A program made the translations under genes and the position numbers. A stretch of DNA of 64,000 nt from an uncultured Verrucomicrobiota bacterium. Lineage in GTDB: Bacteria > Verrucomicrobiota > Kiritimatiellia > Kiritimatiellales > Tichowtungiaceae. The notes under the pieces are model-generated. The model did not search any database. It was given only the letters and a program-made list of their open reading frames with translations, and was not told the DNA's origin. The DNA lies in the NCBI GenBank assembly GCA_903831085.1, contig CAIKWE010000036.1:1-64000 (forward strand), given 5' to 3'. Below, in pieces: positions 46,358 to 56,239 of this stretch; position 1 is the stretch's first letter; the number at the start of each line of letters is the position of its first letter.

Positions 46358-46435
46358 TTCCGAGGGTTGGAAAAACTGAGCAAAAAATTTCCAAACATTG
46401 GAAAAAATGGCATATAGGGTTCCGAGGTTTGGAAA
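46358..46435. repeat. cluster of three TTCC-N7-GGAA palindromes
   Basis: TTCCGAGGGTTGGAAAAA, TTTCCAAACATTGGAAAAAA, TTCCGAGGTTTGGAAA in one intergenic gap. Confidence 0.9.
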
Positions 46436-46447
46436 CAGGGAGGTTGC

Positions 46448-47533
46448 ATGAGCAAAACGGCGGCATTAGACCGGATCGCGTGGGATCAATTCAGCGGATT
46501 AAGCTCTATCGAGAAGGCGCCGTATTTTATCGAAAACGGCCGATCATTCCATGCGCTGGTCGCCCAGCAGTTCAGCCGTCCGATGCTCGAAGATCTCTGC
46601 TCGCTGGCCACCTGTGTGCGGCGCATTGCCAAAACCCGCGAAGGCAGCGCGTTTCTTCAGACTCAGCTGTTTGACCGGCACGCCATGCTTTATTTCGCCC
46701 AGCCCTCGACCCGCACCTATCTTTCGTTTTACTCCGCCTGTCAGATCATCGGCATGAAGACCATGAATGTGCGCGACAGCTCCACCTCCAGCGAAATGAA
46801 AGGTGAGTCGCCGGAGGATTCCGTTCGGACGTTCAGTTCATATGCCGACCTCATCATTATGCGCCATCCGGCGGGCGGCTTCGCCGAGCGCATCGCATGG
46901 ATGCTTTCGAACACCTCGCGCCCCGTGCCGGTCGTCAACGCCGGTTCCGGTAAAGACCAGCATCCGACGCAGGCTCTGCTCGATATCTACACGCTGGCGC
47001 GCAGCTTTGAAAAGACCGGCGGCATTGACGGTAAAAAAATCGCCTTCGTCGGCGACCTGAAACGCGGACGCACCGTCCGTTCGCTGGCGTGGCTGCTCAC
47101 GCAGTACAAAGGCGTCAAAGCCTACTTCGTCGCGCCGCCGGAACTGCAGATCGGCGACGACATTCTCAAGCAGCTCGACGCGGCGGGAATGCCGTATGAA
47201 ATCAGCACCGACTTCGCCAAGGTGATTCCGGAAGTAGACGCCATCTACATGACCCGCATTCAGGATGAGTGGGACGTGGACGGCGAAAGCAGTAAGATCG
47301 ACACATCGGCCTACCACTTCACCAAGGAGCACCTAAAGGTTCTCGGTAAAAACGCCGTCATCATGCATCCGCTGCCGCGCCGCCTCGAAATCGATCCGGC
47401 GGTCGACAGCGACCCGCGCGCCGTTTACTGGCGGCAGGTGCGTAACGGCATGTGGATTCGCGCCGCGCTGATTCTGAGCATCTTCGAGTGCGACGGCGCC
47501 GTGAGCGACTATTGTAAGGAGCGGAAACTATGA
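46448..47533 (+). CDS. pyrB: aspartate carbamoyltransferase (family-divergent)
   Basis: [51 protein letters not shown]. Confidence 0.88.
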   Translation: MSKTAALDRIAWDQFSGLSSIEKAPYFIENGRSFHALVAQQFSRPMLEDLCSLATCVRRIAKTREGSAFLQTQLFDRHAMLYFAQPSTRTYLSFYSACQIIGMKTMNVRDSSTSSEMKGESPEDSVRTFSSYADLIIMRHPAGGFAERIAWMLSNTSRPVPVVNAGSGKDQHPTQALLDIYTLARSFEKTGGIDGKKIAFVGDLKRGRTVRSLAWLLTQYKGVKAYFVAPPELQIGDDILKQLDAAGMPYEISTDFAKVIPEVDAIYMTRIQDEWDVDGESSKIDTSAYHFTKEHLKVLGKNAVIMHPLPRRLEIDPAVDSDPRAVYWRQVRNGMWIRAALILSIFECDGAVSDYCKERKL

Positions 47534-48456
47534 AACACCTGATCTCTCTCAAAGACTGGAGCGCAGAGGAAATCCTCGGCGTGCTGGCGCTGGCCGCCAA
47601 GGTGAAAGCCCGTCCGGACAAATACCGTAAGGCGCTGCGGCAAAAAACCCTGCTGATGATTTTTGAAAAGCCGAGCCTGCGCACCCGGCTGTCGTTTGAG
47701 ATCGGTATGACCCAGCTCGGCGGACACGCCATTTATTATGACATGAGCACCTCGCCGATGAGCGGCGGCAAGGAAACTATCGAAGATTCCATCAAAGTGA
47801 TGAGCCGTATGTGCGATATCGTCATGGCGCGTCTGTTTCGCCATGAAGACATTCTCGAAATGGCCGAATACGCCACGATCCCGGTGATCAACGCGCTCAC
47901 GGATGAAGGTCATCCCTGCCAGATCCTGGCTGACCTTCAGACGATTCAGGAAAAGAAGGGCACGCTCAAAGGACTCAAGCTGGCTTATCTCGGCGATGGC
48001 TTCAACAACGTCACCCATTCGCTCATGCAGGGCTGCACCAAACTGGGTATCCATATCAGCGTCGGCTCGCCCGAAGAACAGATGCCTGCCGTCGAAGTCA
48101 CGGAACTGTGTTCGCAGTTCGCTCAGGAATCAGGCTGTGAACTGGTCGTCACCGACGATCCGGTCGAAGCCATCAAAGATGCCGACATTGTCTATACCGA
48201 CTCGTGGATGAGCTACCACATTCCGAAAGACGAAGAGGCCGCGCGCGTCAAACTCTTCACCCCGTATCAGGTGAACGCGGCGCTGATGAAAAACGCCAAG
48301 CCGGACGCCATTTTTATGAACTGCCTGCCCGCACTGCGCGGTGCCGAGCAGACCGCCGAAGTCATCGACGGCCCGCAATCGGTCGTCTTCGACGAAGCCG
48401 AAAACCGGCTCCACGCCCAGAAAGCCGTCATGCTCACGCTCTGCGGCGCGGTTTGA
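47530..48456 (+). CDS. argF: ornithine carbamoyltransferase
   Basis: MIFEKPSLRTRLSFEIGMTQLGG; DEGHPCQILADLQTI; NCLPALRG. Confidence 0.94.
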   Translation: MKHLISLKDWSAEEILGVLALAAKVKARPDKYRKALRQKTLLMIFEKPSLRTRLSFEIGMTQLGGHAIYYDMSTSPMSGGKETIEDSIKVMSRMCDIVMARLFRHEDILEMAEYATIPVINALTDEGHPCQILADLQTIQEKKGTLKGLKLAYLGDGFNNVTHSLMQGCTKLGIHISVGSPEEQMPAVEVTELCSQFAQESGCELVVTDDPVEAIKDADIVYTDSWMSYHIPKDEEAARVKLFTPYQVNAALMKNAKPDAIFMNCLPALRGAEQTAEVIDGPQSVVFDEAENRLHAQKAVMLTLCGAV

Positions 48457-48462
48457 GAATTT

Positions 48463-48527
48463 GGTAGGGACGGCTCTCCGAGCCGTCCGTTCTCAGTTAG
48501 CGGACGCCTCGGAGATGCGTCCCTACC
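48463..48527. repeat. REP-like element family R2, intergenic copy
   Basis: GGTAGGGACGGCTCTCCGAGCCGTCCG...GTCCCTACC. Confidence 0.8.
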
Positions 48528-48915
48528 TTGCAGTCAACATGGGTGTGGCGCGTTTACAGAGCTGGATGGCCAGACCCCATGGGTCGCGCAGCATGACCAG
48601 GTGAGAGCCGTCATCCAGACGTTGATCCACAACAAGAGTTGCTCCGGCGGCGAGCAGGGCGGTTTTGTCGGCTTCAGGATCTTTTGAAACAAAGGCGATG
48701 TGGATCAGCAGCGGATCCATTTTCGCGTAGGGCGGAACCTGGTCCGGCGGGTTGTTATAAATTTCCAGCATGACGGTGCCACTGCTGTCCGCAAGGAAGT
48801 GCGTGCGGGCGGCGTCTTTCGCCGCGCGGACGACTTTCAGTCCGAGGTGTTTCGTGTACCACGCCGCCACGGCCACGGGGTCAGCCACATTCAGTGCGAA
48901 ATGTTCAATTTTCAT
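48523..48915 (-). CDS. VOC family protein (glyoxalase-like)
   Basis: IEHFALNVADPVAVAAWYTKHLGLKV. Confidence 0.9.
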   Translation of the reverse strand: MKIEHFALNVADPVAVAAWYTKHLGLKVVRAAKDAARTHFLADSSGTVMLEIYNNPPDQVPPYAKMDPLLIHIAFVSKDPEADKTALLAAGATLVVDQRLDDGSHLVMLRDPWGLAIQLCKRATPMLTAR

Positions 48916-48951
48916 ATTGGTTTCCTATCCTTGGGTTTTAACGTTGAACCG

Positions 48952-49953
48952 CTACATGTTCAGAATCGTCTGCCAGGCGTCCGGATCGACCAAAATTCCC
49001 TTTTCGAGATTTTCTTTCCGGGCGGCGAGCATGCCCTGTCCGGGGTAACGGACCTGCTGTGCGTCCTTGATCGAGGGCGTATTTAGAAAATCATCAAGGA
49101 TGGTATTCACCTTTTCATCAACATGGCCGGCGCCCGCCTGCGATACGATGTCAATGGCTATGAAGACCTGTGAGACTCCGATTTCTTTTCCGCTCCGTGT
49201 GATCGCCCCCGTCGAATTGCCGCCGCTGATGAGAGTCGCCATCAGATCAAGCACGAGAGCGAGTCCTGAGCCTTTCCAGTAACCGATCGGAAGGGGACGG
49301 TGTGATTTCAAGATGGCATCGGGATCCGTGGTGAGTTCGCCGTTCTTGTCGTAGCCTCCGGCCAAAGGCAGTTTCTGGCCGCGCCGCCGGAAGGTATCGA
49401 GTTTTCCGTTTGAAAACTGGCTCATAGCCATATCGAGCAGGACGGGCCCTTCGCTGCGCGGGATGCAGACGACCAGCGGATTATTTCCCACCTTTCTTTC
49501 GGCCGCCCCCCACGGTGGCATGAGCGCGATGGTGTTGGTCCAGCAGATTCCGATACAACCGGCCTCGGCGGCCAGCAGTCCGTATGTGCCCGCCCGCATC
49601 CAGTGGTTTGTGTTGCGCAGTCCAACGCAGCCGATGCCGTTCCCGCGCGAAAGCTCAATGGCACGCTTCATCGCCTTTTCCGCATTGAGGGGGCCGATGC
49701 CTCTTTTCCCGTCCCACTGCTCGATCGCGCCGAAGGAACTTACAAGTTCAGGTTCGGCCTCTGGCTTGACGCCGCCGGTTTTTACATCGGTGACGAAACT
49801 GGGAAAGCGGTTCACGCCGTGCGAGTTGACGCCGTCGCAGGTGTTCTGAGTAAAGATCAGTGCGCATTTTTTCGCTTTGGAATCCTCAAAGCCTGCCGCC
49901 AGCAGAATCCGGGTGAGTTCCTGCAAAAGCTCATCAAAGGGTACTCGTTTCAT
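48952..49953 (-). CDS. Ldh family (malate/lactate/2,3-diketogulonate-type) oxidoreductase
   Basis: NTCDGVNSHGVNRFP; GIGCVGLRNTNHWMRAGTYG. Confidence 0.9.
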   Translation of the reverse strand: MKRVPFDELLQELTRILLAAGFEDSKAKKCALIFTQNTCDGVNSHGVNRFPSFVTDVKTGGVKPEAEPELVSSFGAIEQWDGKRGIGPLNAEKAMKRAIELSRGNGIGCVGLRNTNHWMRAGTYGLLAAEAGCIGICWTNTIALMPPWGAAERKVGNNPLVVCIPRSEGPVLLDMAMSQFSNGKLDTFRRRGQKLPLAGGYDKNGELTTDPDAILKSHRPLPIGYWKGSGLALVLDLMATLISGGNSTGAITRSGKEIGVSQVFIAIDIVSQAGAGHVDEKVNTILDDFLNTPSIKDAQQVRYPGQGMLAARKENLEKGILVDPDAWQTILNM

Positions 49954-50069
49954 TTGCGCTTCCATCATGCGGCAATGTAGCGCGACGGTTAACAGGGAGC
50001 AACCGGAAATGCTTTCTTTGCCGAAACGGATCACTGTGGTAAAAGCGGTTCCCTGCAAAAGGAATTTTA

Positions 50070-51377
50070 ATGAACGGCACCTACCATATCTGGACCATCG
50101 GCTGTCAAATGAACGAAGCCGACTCGCGCTACCTCGCTTCGCAGCTCGAAGCGCTGGGCTTTGCGGAAACTCCGCGCGCCGAGCATGCCGACATCGCAGT
50201 GCTCAATACCTGCGTGGTGCGCCAGCAGCCGGAGGATAAAGCCGTTTCCAAACTGCTGTCGCTGGGTGACACCAAGAAAAACAAGCGCCGGATGATTATC
50301 GCGCTGATGGGTTGCATGGTCGGCAAGCGCGAGGCGGAAGACCTCGCGGCGCGCTTTCCGTTCGTCGATGTGTTTATGGCGCCGTCGCAGACGGATGCGC
50401 TGATCGATTACGTTTTAAGCCGCGACGAATACAGTCATCTCGACCGCACGCAGATCGAACTAGCCGATTACCGTCTGCCCGCCGTGAACCGCGAAAAGGC
50501 GATCACCGCTTTTGTGCCGATCACGCTGGGCTGCTCGCACGCCTGTTCCTACTGCATTATTCCGTATCGCCGCGGCCCCGACCGCAGTCGCAAGCCGGAG
50601 GAAGTTCTGTCTGAAGTGCGTTCGCTGGCCGGGCAGGGGGTCAAAGAGGTGACGCTTCTCGGGCAGATTGTCGACCGCTACGGTTTCGACCTCGACAGCG
50701 GCATCAATCTGGCGTGGCTTCTCAAAGAAGTGGCGAAGATCGACGGTATTCTGCGTGTCCGGTTTCTCACCAGCCACCCGTCATACATCGACGAAGAGTT
50801 GATCCGCGCCGTCGCGGAAACGAAAAAACTCTGTCCGTACTTTGAACTGCCGTTTCAGGCGGGCAGTGACCGCATTCTCGAATCGATGCGCCGCGGCTAT
50901 ACGAACGCCGAATACCGGCAGGTTGTTTCCAATATTCGGAAAATCATTCCGGACGCTTCGATCAATACCGACGTCATCGTCGGTTATCCGAGCGAAACGG
51001 AAGACGATTTCATGGAGACGATGAAACTCTACGGCGAGCTGAAGCTCGATCTGGCGCATATCGCCAAATACTCGCCGCGTCCGCGCACCGTTTCTTCCAA
51101 AATGCCCGACGATGTTTCCGAAGAGGAAAAAGAGAGCCGCCTGAACCGCTTCGACGAACTGGTGGCGAAAGTGATGGGCGAAAACAACGCTCCAATGCTT
51201 GGAACGGTTGTCGAAGTGCTGGCCGAAGAATTTCAGGCCAGCAAAGGCCGCTGGCGCGGACGCACTCCGCAGAACAAACTGGTTTTCTTTGAGCACGAAG
51301 GCGACTGCCTCGGCCAGCTCGTAAACGTCAAACTCGACTGGACCGGCCCGTTCTCCATGATCGGCCGCGCCGTTTAA
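50070..51377 (+). CDS. miaB: tRNA-2-methylthio-N6-dimethylallyladenosine synthase
   Basis: IWTIGCQMNEADS; GCSHACSYCIIPYRRGPDRSR; C-terminal TRAM. Confidence 0.94.
   Translation: MNGTYHIWTIGCQMNEADSRYLASQLEALGFAETPRAEHADIAVLNTCVVRQQPEDKAVSKLLSLGDTKKNKRRMIIALMGCMVGKREAEDLAARFPFVDVFMAPSQTDALIDYVLSRDEYSHLDRTQIELADYRLPAVNREKAITAFVPITLGCSHACSYCIIPYRRGPDRSRKPEEVLSEVRSLAGQGVKEVTLLGQIVDRYGFDLDSGINLAWLLKEVAKIDGILRVRFLTSHPSYIDEELIRAVAETKKLCPYFELPFQAGSDRILESMRRGYTNAEYRQVVSNIRKIIPDASINTDVIVGYPSETEDDFMETMKLYGELKLDLAHIAKYSPRPRTVSSKMPDDVSEEEKESRLNRFDELVAKVMGENNAPMLGTVVEVLAEEFQASKGRWRGRTPQNKLVFFEHEGDCLGQLVNVKLDWTGPFSMIGRAV
50926..50943. repeat. TTCC-N7-GGAA palindrome in miaB
   Basis: TTTCCAATATTCGGAAAA; SNIRK. 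Confidence 0.75.
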
Positions 51378-52624
51378 CGCCGGAATTTTTCTTTGAAGGC
51401 GCGGCCTTTGGCGATGATTTCCTCTTCGCCCGGCACATGGCGGTTTTGCATCAGAACTTTTCCGTCGCAGATGACGGTGTCGATACAGGAGGCGTCGGCG
51501 CTGTAGACCATGTCGGCGATCAAGTGGTGACCGGGCGTCAGCCGTTCGTTGTTGAGATCAACGAGCATGCAGTCGGCCAGCGCGCCCTCGGCGATGATGC
51601 CGCTGTTGAGGCCGAACATTTCGGCGGCGGCGCGGGTTCCGGCATGCCACGCCGTCTGCGCATCCAGCGCCGTGGTGTTGCCGGTAAAATGTTTTTCGAG
51701 CAGGGCGGCCATTTTGATTTCAGAACCCATGTCGAGACAGTTGTTTGACGCCGCGCCGTCAGTGCCGATTGCCACCTCCATTCCGGCGTTCACTGCATCG
51801 GTGAAGCGAAACTTGCCGGAGGCGAGTTTCATGTTGGAGGTCGGGCAGTGCAGTGCCTTTACACCGCGTTCCGCGAGCAGTTCCATTTCGGATTGCTCCA
51901 GCCAGATACAGTGCGCGGCGGTGACGTTCGGTCCGAGGAAGCCGATGGAGTCAAGATAAGTCGGCGGGCGCGTACCGTGCTTGGCGACGCAGTCGGTCAC
52001 TTCCTTTTGTGTTTCGGAAAGGTGGATGTGAATCATCAGTCCGTGCGCAGCGGCAAACTCCGCACACCAGCGGAGTGATTTTTCGGAAACCGTATAAATC
52101 GCATGCGGGCCGAGCTGAAAAATAATGCGGTCGCTGTACCGGGTGCGTTCTTTAAACAGGCGCTGATTCTGCTCGATCTGCTCTTTGGCTTTAGCCGGAT
52201 CGTCGAAGTCAATAAAGACGGCGGAGAGCGCGGCGCGCAGACCCATTTCGTCAACGGCGCGGGCGGTGCCGTGCCAGAACCAGTACATGTCGTTGAAGAA
52301 GGTGGTGCCGGACTTGATCATCTCCAGACAGGCCAGCCGCGCGCCGTGATAGACATCCTCTTCGGTGACCTTGCTTTCAAACGGCCAGACGTGATCGTTC
52401 AGCCAGGTGAACAGTTCGAGATCGTCGGCGTAGCTTCGCATGTAGGCCATCGCCGCGTGGGTGTGGGCATTATGGAACGTCGGCAGAATCGCCTTGTTTT
52501 TGCCGTCGAGGACAAGTTCCGCGGACTGGCCGGAGCAGTCGCCGATGGTTTTAATGTGACTGCCGCTGATAAACACATCAACGGGCGATCCGTTCCATTC
52601 GACTTGCTTTATCAAAATGCTCAT
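51374..52624 (-). CDS. amidohydrolase, 5-methylthioadenosine/S-adenosylhomocysteine deaminase-like
   Basis: PTFHNAHTHAAMAYMRSYADDLELFTWLNDHVWPFE; HCPTSNMKLASG; GTDGAASNN. Confidence 0.9.
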   Translation of the reverse strand: MSILIKQVEWNGSPVDVFISGSHIKTIGDCSGQSAELVLDGKNKAILPTFHNAHTHAAMAYMRSYADDLELFTWLNDHVWPFESKVTEEDVYHGARLACLEMIKSGTTFFNDMYWFWHGTARAVDEMGLRAALSAVFIDFDDPAKAKEQIEQNQRLFKERTRYSDRIIFQLGPHAIYTVSEKSLRWCAEFAAAHGLMIHIHLSETQKEVTDCVAKHGTRPPTYLDSIGFLGPNVTAAHCIWLEQSEMELLAERGVKALHCPTSNMKLASGKFRFTDAVNAGMEVAIGTDGAASNNCLDMGSEIKMAALLEKHFTGNTTALDAQTAWHAGTRAAAEMFGLNSGIIAEGALADCMLVDLNNERLTPGHHLIADMVYSADASCIDTVICDGKVLMQNRHVPGEEEIIAKGRAFKEKFRR

Positions 52625-52748
52625 GGTGGTGACTCTACCGGCGGGCGGGTCGAAAAACCATGCAAAAACCGGACCGGAGAGCAGGTTTCTCGTGACATTG
52701 TTTGCCGGGCGGAGTAGTTCTTTCCGGCAGTTGGACGAGGAAAATCGG

Positions 52749-53870
52749 GTGAGAAAGACCATCATACAAATCCTGTTTGCGGCGCTGTTCTGCGGCACGG
52801 TGTACGGAGTTGCGCCGGTTCAAATCGATTTTTTCTACGAGCCTGGCTGTCATGACTGTGAACGGATCGAAGCCGAACTTCTGCCGCAGCTTGAAACACG
52901 TTTTCCGGGCGCATGCCTGATTCAGCGCCATGATGTCGGGGTGGAAACCAATTTTTTGTATCTTCTCCATCTTGAACGTGAACTGGGTTACACACAGCCG
53001 GAGCGGGCTTATCTGATTATCAACAAACAGTATACTTTCGGGCCAACCCCGGTTCCTGAGGAATTTTTCGCGCGGATTTCAAGTCTGCTGGAAAAGGGAG
53101 CCGCAGTTTCGGCACCGCAGGCCGTTCCGCCTGATCTCGCAAAGAAATGGTACAGCGGGTTTACGTTTTCGGCGGTGGTTGTCGCCGGGTTGATTGACGG
53201 GATTAATCCGTGCGCATTCTCGACGCTGGTTTTCTTTATGAGCCTGCTGTCGGTTGCCAAAGTGCGGAACCGCACGTTACTGCTGCTCGGAATTTCATTC
53301 TGTCTGGCTTCGTTTCTAACCTATTTGGCGCTGGGCTTCGGCCTGTTCCGCGTCCTGCATCTGTTTTCAGGATTTACGATGTTACGCAGTGCGATCGAAT
53401 GGATCATGGCCGTCGTCCTTCTGGTGCTGGCCTTCCTGTCATTCCGTGATGCCGTCCGTTTCCGAAAAACCGCCCGCGCCGACGATATAACCCTTCAGCT
53501 TTCAACCGGCATGAAGAAACGGATTCACGATGTCATGCGCCGCGGACTGGGAAACACCAGCGTGATTGCGGGCGGCCTGCTGATTGGCACCGCGGTGACA
53601 GCGATTGAAAGTGTCTGCACCGGTCAAGTGTATGTGCCGACGCTGGTTTTGATTCTAAAAGACAGCGCTCTGTCCGAGCCCCGGGCATGGATGCTTCTGC
53701 TGCTCTACAACGCCTTGTTTGTTCTGCCGCTGGTGATTATTTTTATCGCGGTTTACTTCGGCTTGAAGACAGAGACACTTCTCGCGTGGAGCCGACAGAA
53801 CGTCGTTGTCTCAAAAACCCTGCTGGGTTTGCTCTTTATCCTGATGGCGCTGCTGATTGCTTTGTTTTAG
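52749..53870 (+). CDS. thioredoxin-like domain plus CcdA/DsbD-like membrane region
   Basis: IDFFYEPGCHDCERIE; GLIDGINPCAFSTLVFFMSLL; multiple TMs. Confidence 0.75.
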   Translation: MRKTIIQILFAALFCGTVYGVAPVQIDFFYEPGCHDCERIEAELLPQLETRFPGACLIQRHDVGVETNFLYLLHLERELGYTQPERAYLIINKQYTFGPTPVPEEFFARISSLLEKGAAVSAPQAVPPDLAKKWYSGFTFSAVVVAGLIDGINPCAFSTLVFFMSLLSVAKVRNRTLLLLGISFCLASFLTYLALGFGLFRVLHLFSGFTMLRSAIEWIMAVVLLVLAFLSFRDAVRFRKTARADDITLQLSTGMKKRIHDVMRRGLGNTSVIAGGLLIGTAVTAIESVCTGQVYVPTLVLILKDSALSEPRAWMLLLLYNALFVLPLVIIFIAVYFGLKTETLLAWSRQNVVVSKTLLGLLFILMALLIALF

Positions 53871-53888
53871 CGGGCGTTGCCGAGCCGC

Positions 53889-53938
53889 TTTTCCAAGGTA
53901 TGGAAAAACATGAACGAATAATTTCCAAATATCGGAAA
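53889..53938. repeat. pair of intergenic TTCC-N7-GGAA palindromes
   Basis: TTTTCCAAGGTATGGAAAAA and TTTCCAAATATCGGAAA. Confidence 0.88.
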
Positions 53939-53996
53939 CTCCGCTACACTCCGCGCCAATTTGTTGAATAAGAACCTGAATTCGAACGGAGTTTTT

Positions 53997-54662
53997 ATGG
54001 AAATGATGAATGGGGTTGTCGAGTGGATCGTCGCGGTGGTCGGTCAGTGGGGATATGTCGGAATTGTAATTATGATGTTTCTGGAAAGCTCCTGCTTTCC
54101 GTTCCCCAGCGAGGTTGTCATGATCCCGGCAGGCTATCTGGCCTCGCCCGCCTATTTAACCTCCGCGAACTACGCTCCCGGCCATGAAATGAACCTATGG
54201 GTCGCCATCTTCATGGGCATCATCGGAAGCTGGCTGGGCGCTTTGTTCAATTACTATCTGGCTTTGGCTCTCGGGCGGCCGCTGCTGCTCAAATGGGGCA
54301 AGTATCTCCTGATTTCTGAAAAGAATTTTGAAAAGGGCGAAAAATTTTTCCGGAGTCACGGAGAGATCAGCACATTTACCGGACGGCTGATTCCAGTGAT
54401 CCGGCAGTACATTTCGCTGCCGGCCGGCATTGCCCGGATGAACATGGCGCATTTTCTTTTCTGGACCGGTCTGGGGGCCGGTATCTGGGTGACCATTCTG
54501 GCCGTCATCGGCTACGTGGCCGGACAAAACCGCGATCTGATTCAGAAATACTCGCGGGAAGCCACGATTCTGGCCCTTCTCAGCTGCGTGGTCATCATCA
54601 TCGCCTATGTGATTATCCACCGGCGGCGCAAGGCTCGTCAGTCCATCGCTGAGACTAAGTAA
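53997..54662 (+). CDS. DedA family protein
   Basis: MFLESSCFPFPSEVVMIPAGYLA; FFRSHGEISTFTGRLIPVIRQYISLPAGIARM. Confidence 0.93.
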   Translation: MEMMNGVVEWIVAVVGQWGYVGIVIMMFLESSCFPFPSEVVMIPAGYLASPAYLTSANYAPGHEMNLWVAIFMGIIGSWLGALFNYYLALALGRPLLLKWGKYLLISEKNFEKGEKFFRSHGEISTFTGRLIPVIRQYISLPAGIARMNMAHFLFWTGLGAGIWVTILAVIGYVAGQNRDLIQKYSREATILALLSCVVIIIAYVIIHRRRKARQSIAETK

Positions 54663-54758
54663 CGGCTGAGAAAGTCACAAAAAGTGCGGCCAGCGGCCGC
54701 ATCTACAGAAGAAAAGATACGCACTCTGGGCCGGGTGACCTCACCCGGCGGGACAGGG

Positions 54759-54806
54759 CAGACGGGGCGCCTGCGGTACGTATCGCCGCCGTCCCGGCGG
54801 CCTGTT
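54759..54806. repeat. REP-like element family R5, copy b
   Basis: GGTACGTATCGCCGCCGTCCCGGCGGCC. Confidence 0.55.
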
Positions 54807-54855
54807 CCAAAGCCCCAAGCCTCAGACCTGCGGATCTAATGTCTGACGCCTTCTC

Positions 54856-56232
54856 CTACTTCGTCGGCCCGTTGGATTGGGCGAGCAGGGCGGCGAATTC
54901 CTTTTCGGGCATCAGCTTTTTCTCGCGCACCAGTTCGGCCAGCGTCTTGCCGGTCTTTAAACTCTCTTTGACCAGCTCGGCGACTTTGTCGTAGCCCAGC
55001 ACCGGATTTAAAATCGTCGGCAGTCCGGCGCTGTTCTCAAAATATTTCCGGCAGACCGCCTCGTTGGCGGTGATGCCGCGCACGCATTTTTTATCCAGCG
55101 CGGCGCAGACCTTGGTCAGAATCCGCAGCGACTTGACGATATTCGCGCCGACCAGCGGCATGTGGGTGTTCAGTTCCAACTGACCGGCGGCGCAACCGGC
55201 GGAAACCGCCGCGTCGTTACCGACCACCTGCAGGCAGGCCATATTGGCGGATTCGCAGATGCTCGGATTGATCTTGCCCGGCATAATCGAAGAACCCGGC
55301 TCAACCGGCGGCAGATTGATTTCGCCAAAGCCGGTGTTCGGGCCGGAGGCGAGCAGGCGCAGATCGTTGACGATCTTATTGATATCGAGTGCCAGCATTT
55401 TCAGCGCGCCGGAAAACGCGCCCATGTCGGAAAGAAACTGCGTGATCTCAATACCATCTTCAGCGGCGCGGTATTCCTGTCCGGTTGCCTGATTGAGCGC
55501 CTTGATAATTTCACCGCGGAAAGCGGCGGGCGTGTTGACGCCGGTGCCGATGGCGTTGCCGCCGATGCCCAACTCATGCAGATCCATACAGGCATAGGCG
55601 ATGCGGCGTTCGGCTTTACGCAGAGCGTGAGCCCAGGCGGCGAATTCCTGTCCAAGTGTCATCGGAACCGCGTCCTGCAAATGGGTGCGGCCGGTTTTCC
55701 AAACGTTGGAAAATTCGTCCGCCTTCTTTTCCAATGCCAGGATCAGTTTTTCCAAGGTCTGGAAAAGTCCGCCGGACAATTCAATCGCCGCGACGCGGAT
55801 AGCCGATGGAAAGACGTTGTTGGTCGACTCGCCCATGTTGACATCGTCGTTCGGATGCACGGTTTTGCGGTCGCCGCGCTTGCCGCCAAGCGCTTCGGCG
55901 GCCAGATTGGCCAGCACCTCGTTGACGTTCATGTTGCTCGATGTGCCGGAGCCGGCCTGAAAGGTATCAATCGGGAACTGATCATTGAACTTTCCGCTCA
56001 GCACTTCGCCGCAGGCGGCGGCGATGGCGACCGCCTTGTCGTGCGGCAGCAGGCCGAGTTGCGCGTTGGCGGCGGCGCAGGCCTGTTTCAATTTCACCAT
56101 CGCGTAGATCAGTTCCAGCGGAAGCTTTTCGCCCGCCATATGGAAATTTTCAATCGACCGGCAGGTATGCACGCCGTACAGCGCGTCGTCCGGTACCGTC
56201 AGTTCGCCGAGGGAATCTTTTTCTTTTCTCAT
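54856..56232 (-). CDS. fumC: class II fumarate hydratase
   Basis: GSSIMPGKINPSICE; WKTGRTHLQDAVPMTLGQEF. Confidence 0.93.
   Translation of the reverse strand: MRKEKDSLGELTVPDDALYGVHTCRSIENFHMAGEKLPLELIYAMVKLKQACAAANAQLGLLPHDKAVAIAAACGEVLSGKFNDQFPIDTFQAGSGTSSNMNVNEVLANLAAEALGGKRGDRKTVHPNDDVNMGESTNNVFPSAIRVAAIELSGGLFQTLEKLILALEKKADEFSNVWKTGRTHLQDAVPMTLGQEFAAWAHALRKAERRIAYACMDLHELGIGGNAIGTGVNTPAAFRGEIIKALNQATGQEYRAAEDGIEITQFLSDMGAFSGALKMLALDINKIVNDLRLLASGPNTGFGEINLPPVEPGSSIMPGKINPSICESANMACLQVVGNDAAVSAGCAAGQLELNTHMPLVGANIVKSLRILTKVCAALDKKCVRGITANEAVCRKYFENSAGLPTILNPVLGYDKVAELVKESLKTGKTLAELVREKKLMPEKEFAALLAQSNGPTK
55695..55766. repeat. two TTCC-N7-GGAA palindromes in fumC
   Basis: TTTTCCAAACGTTGGAAAA (perfect dyad; SNVWK) and TTTTTCCAAGGTCTGGAAAAG (FQTLEK). 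Confidence 0.9.
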
Positions 56233-56239
56233 GATTTTT

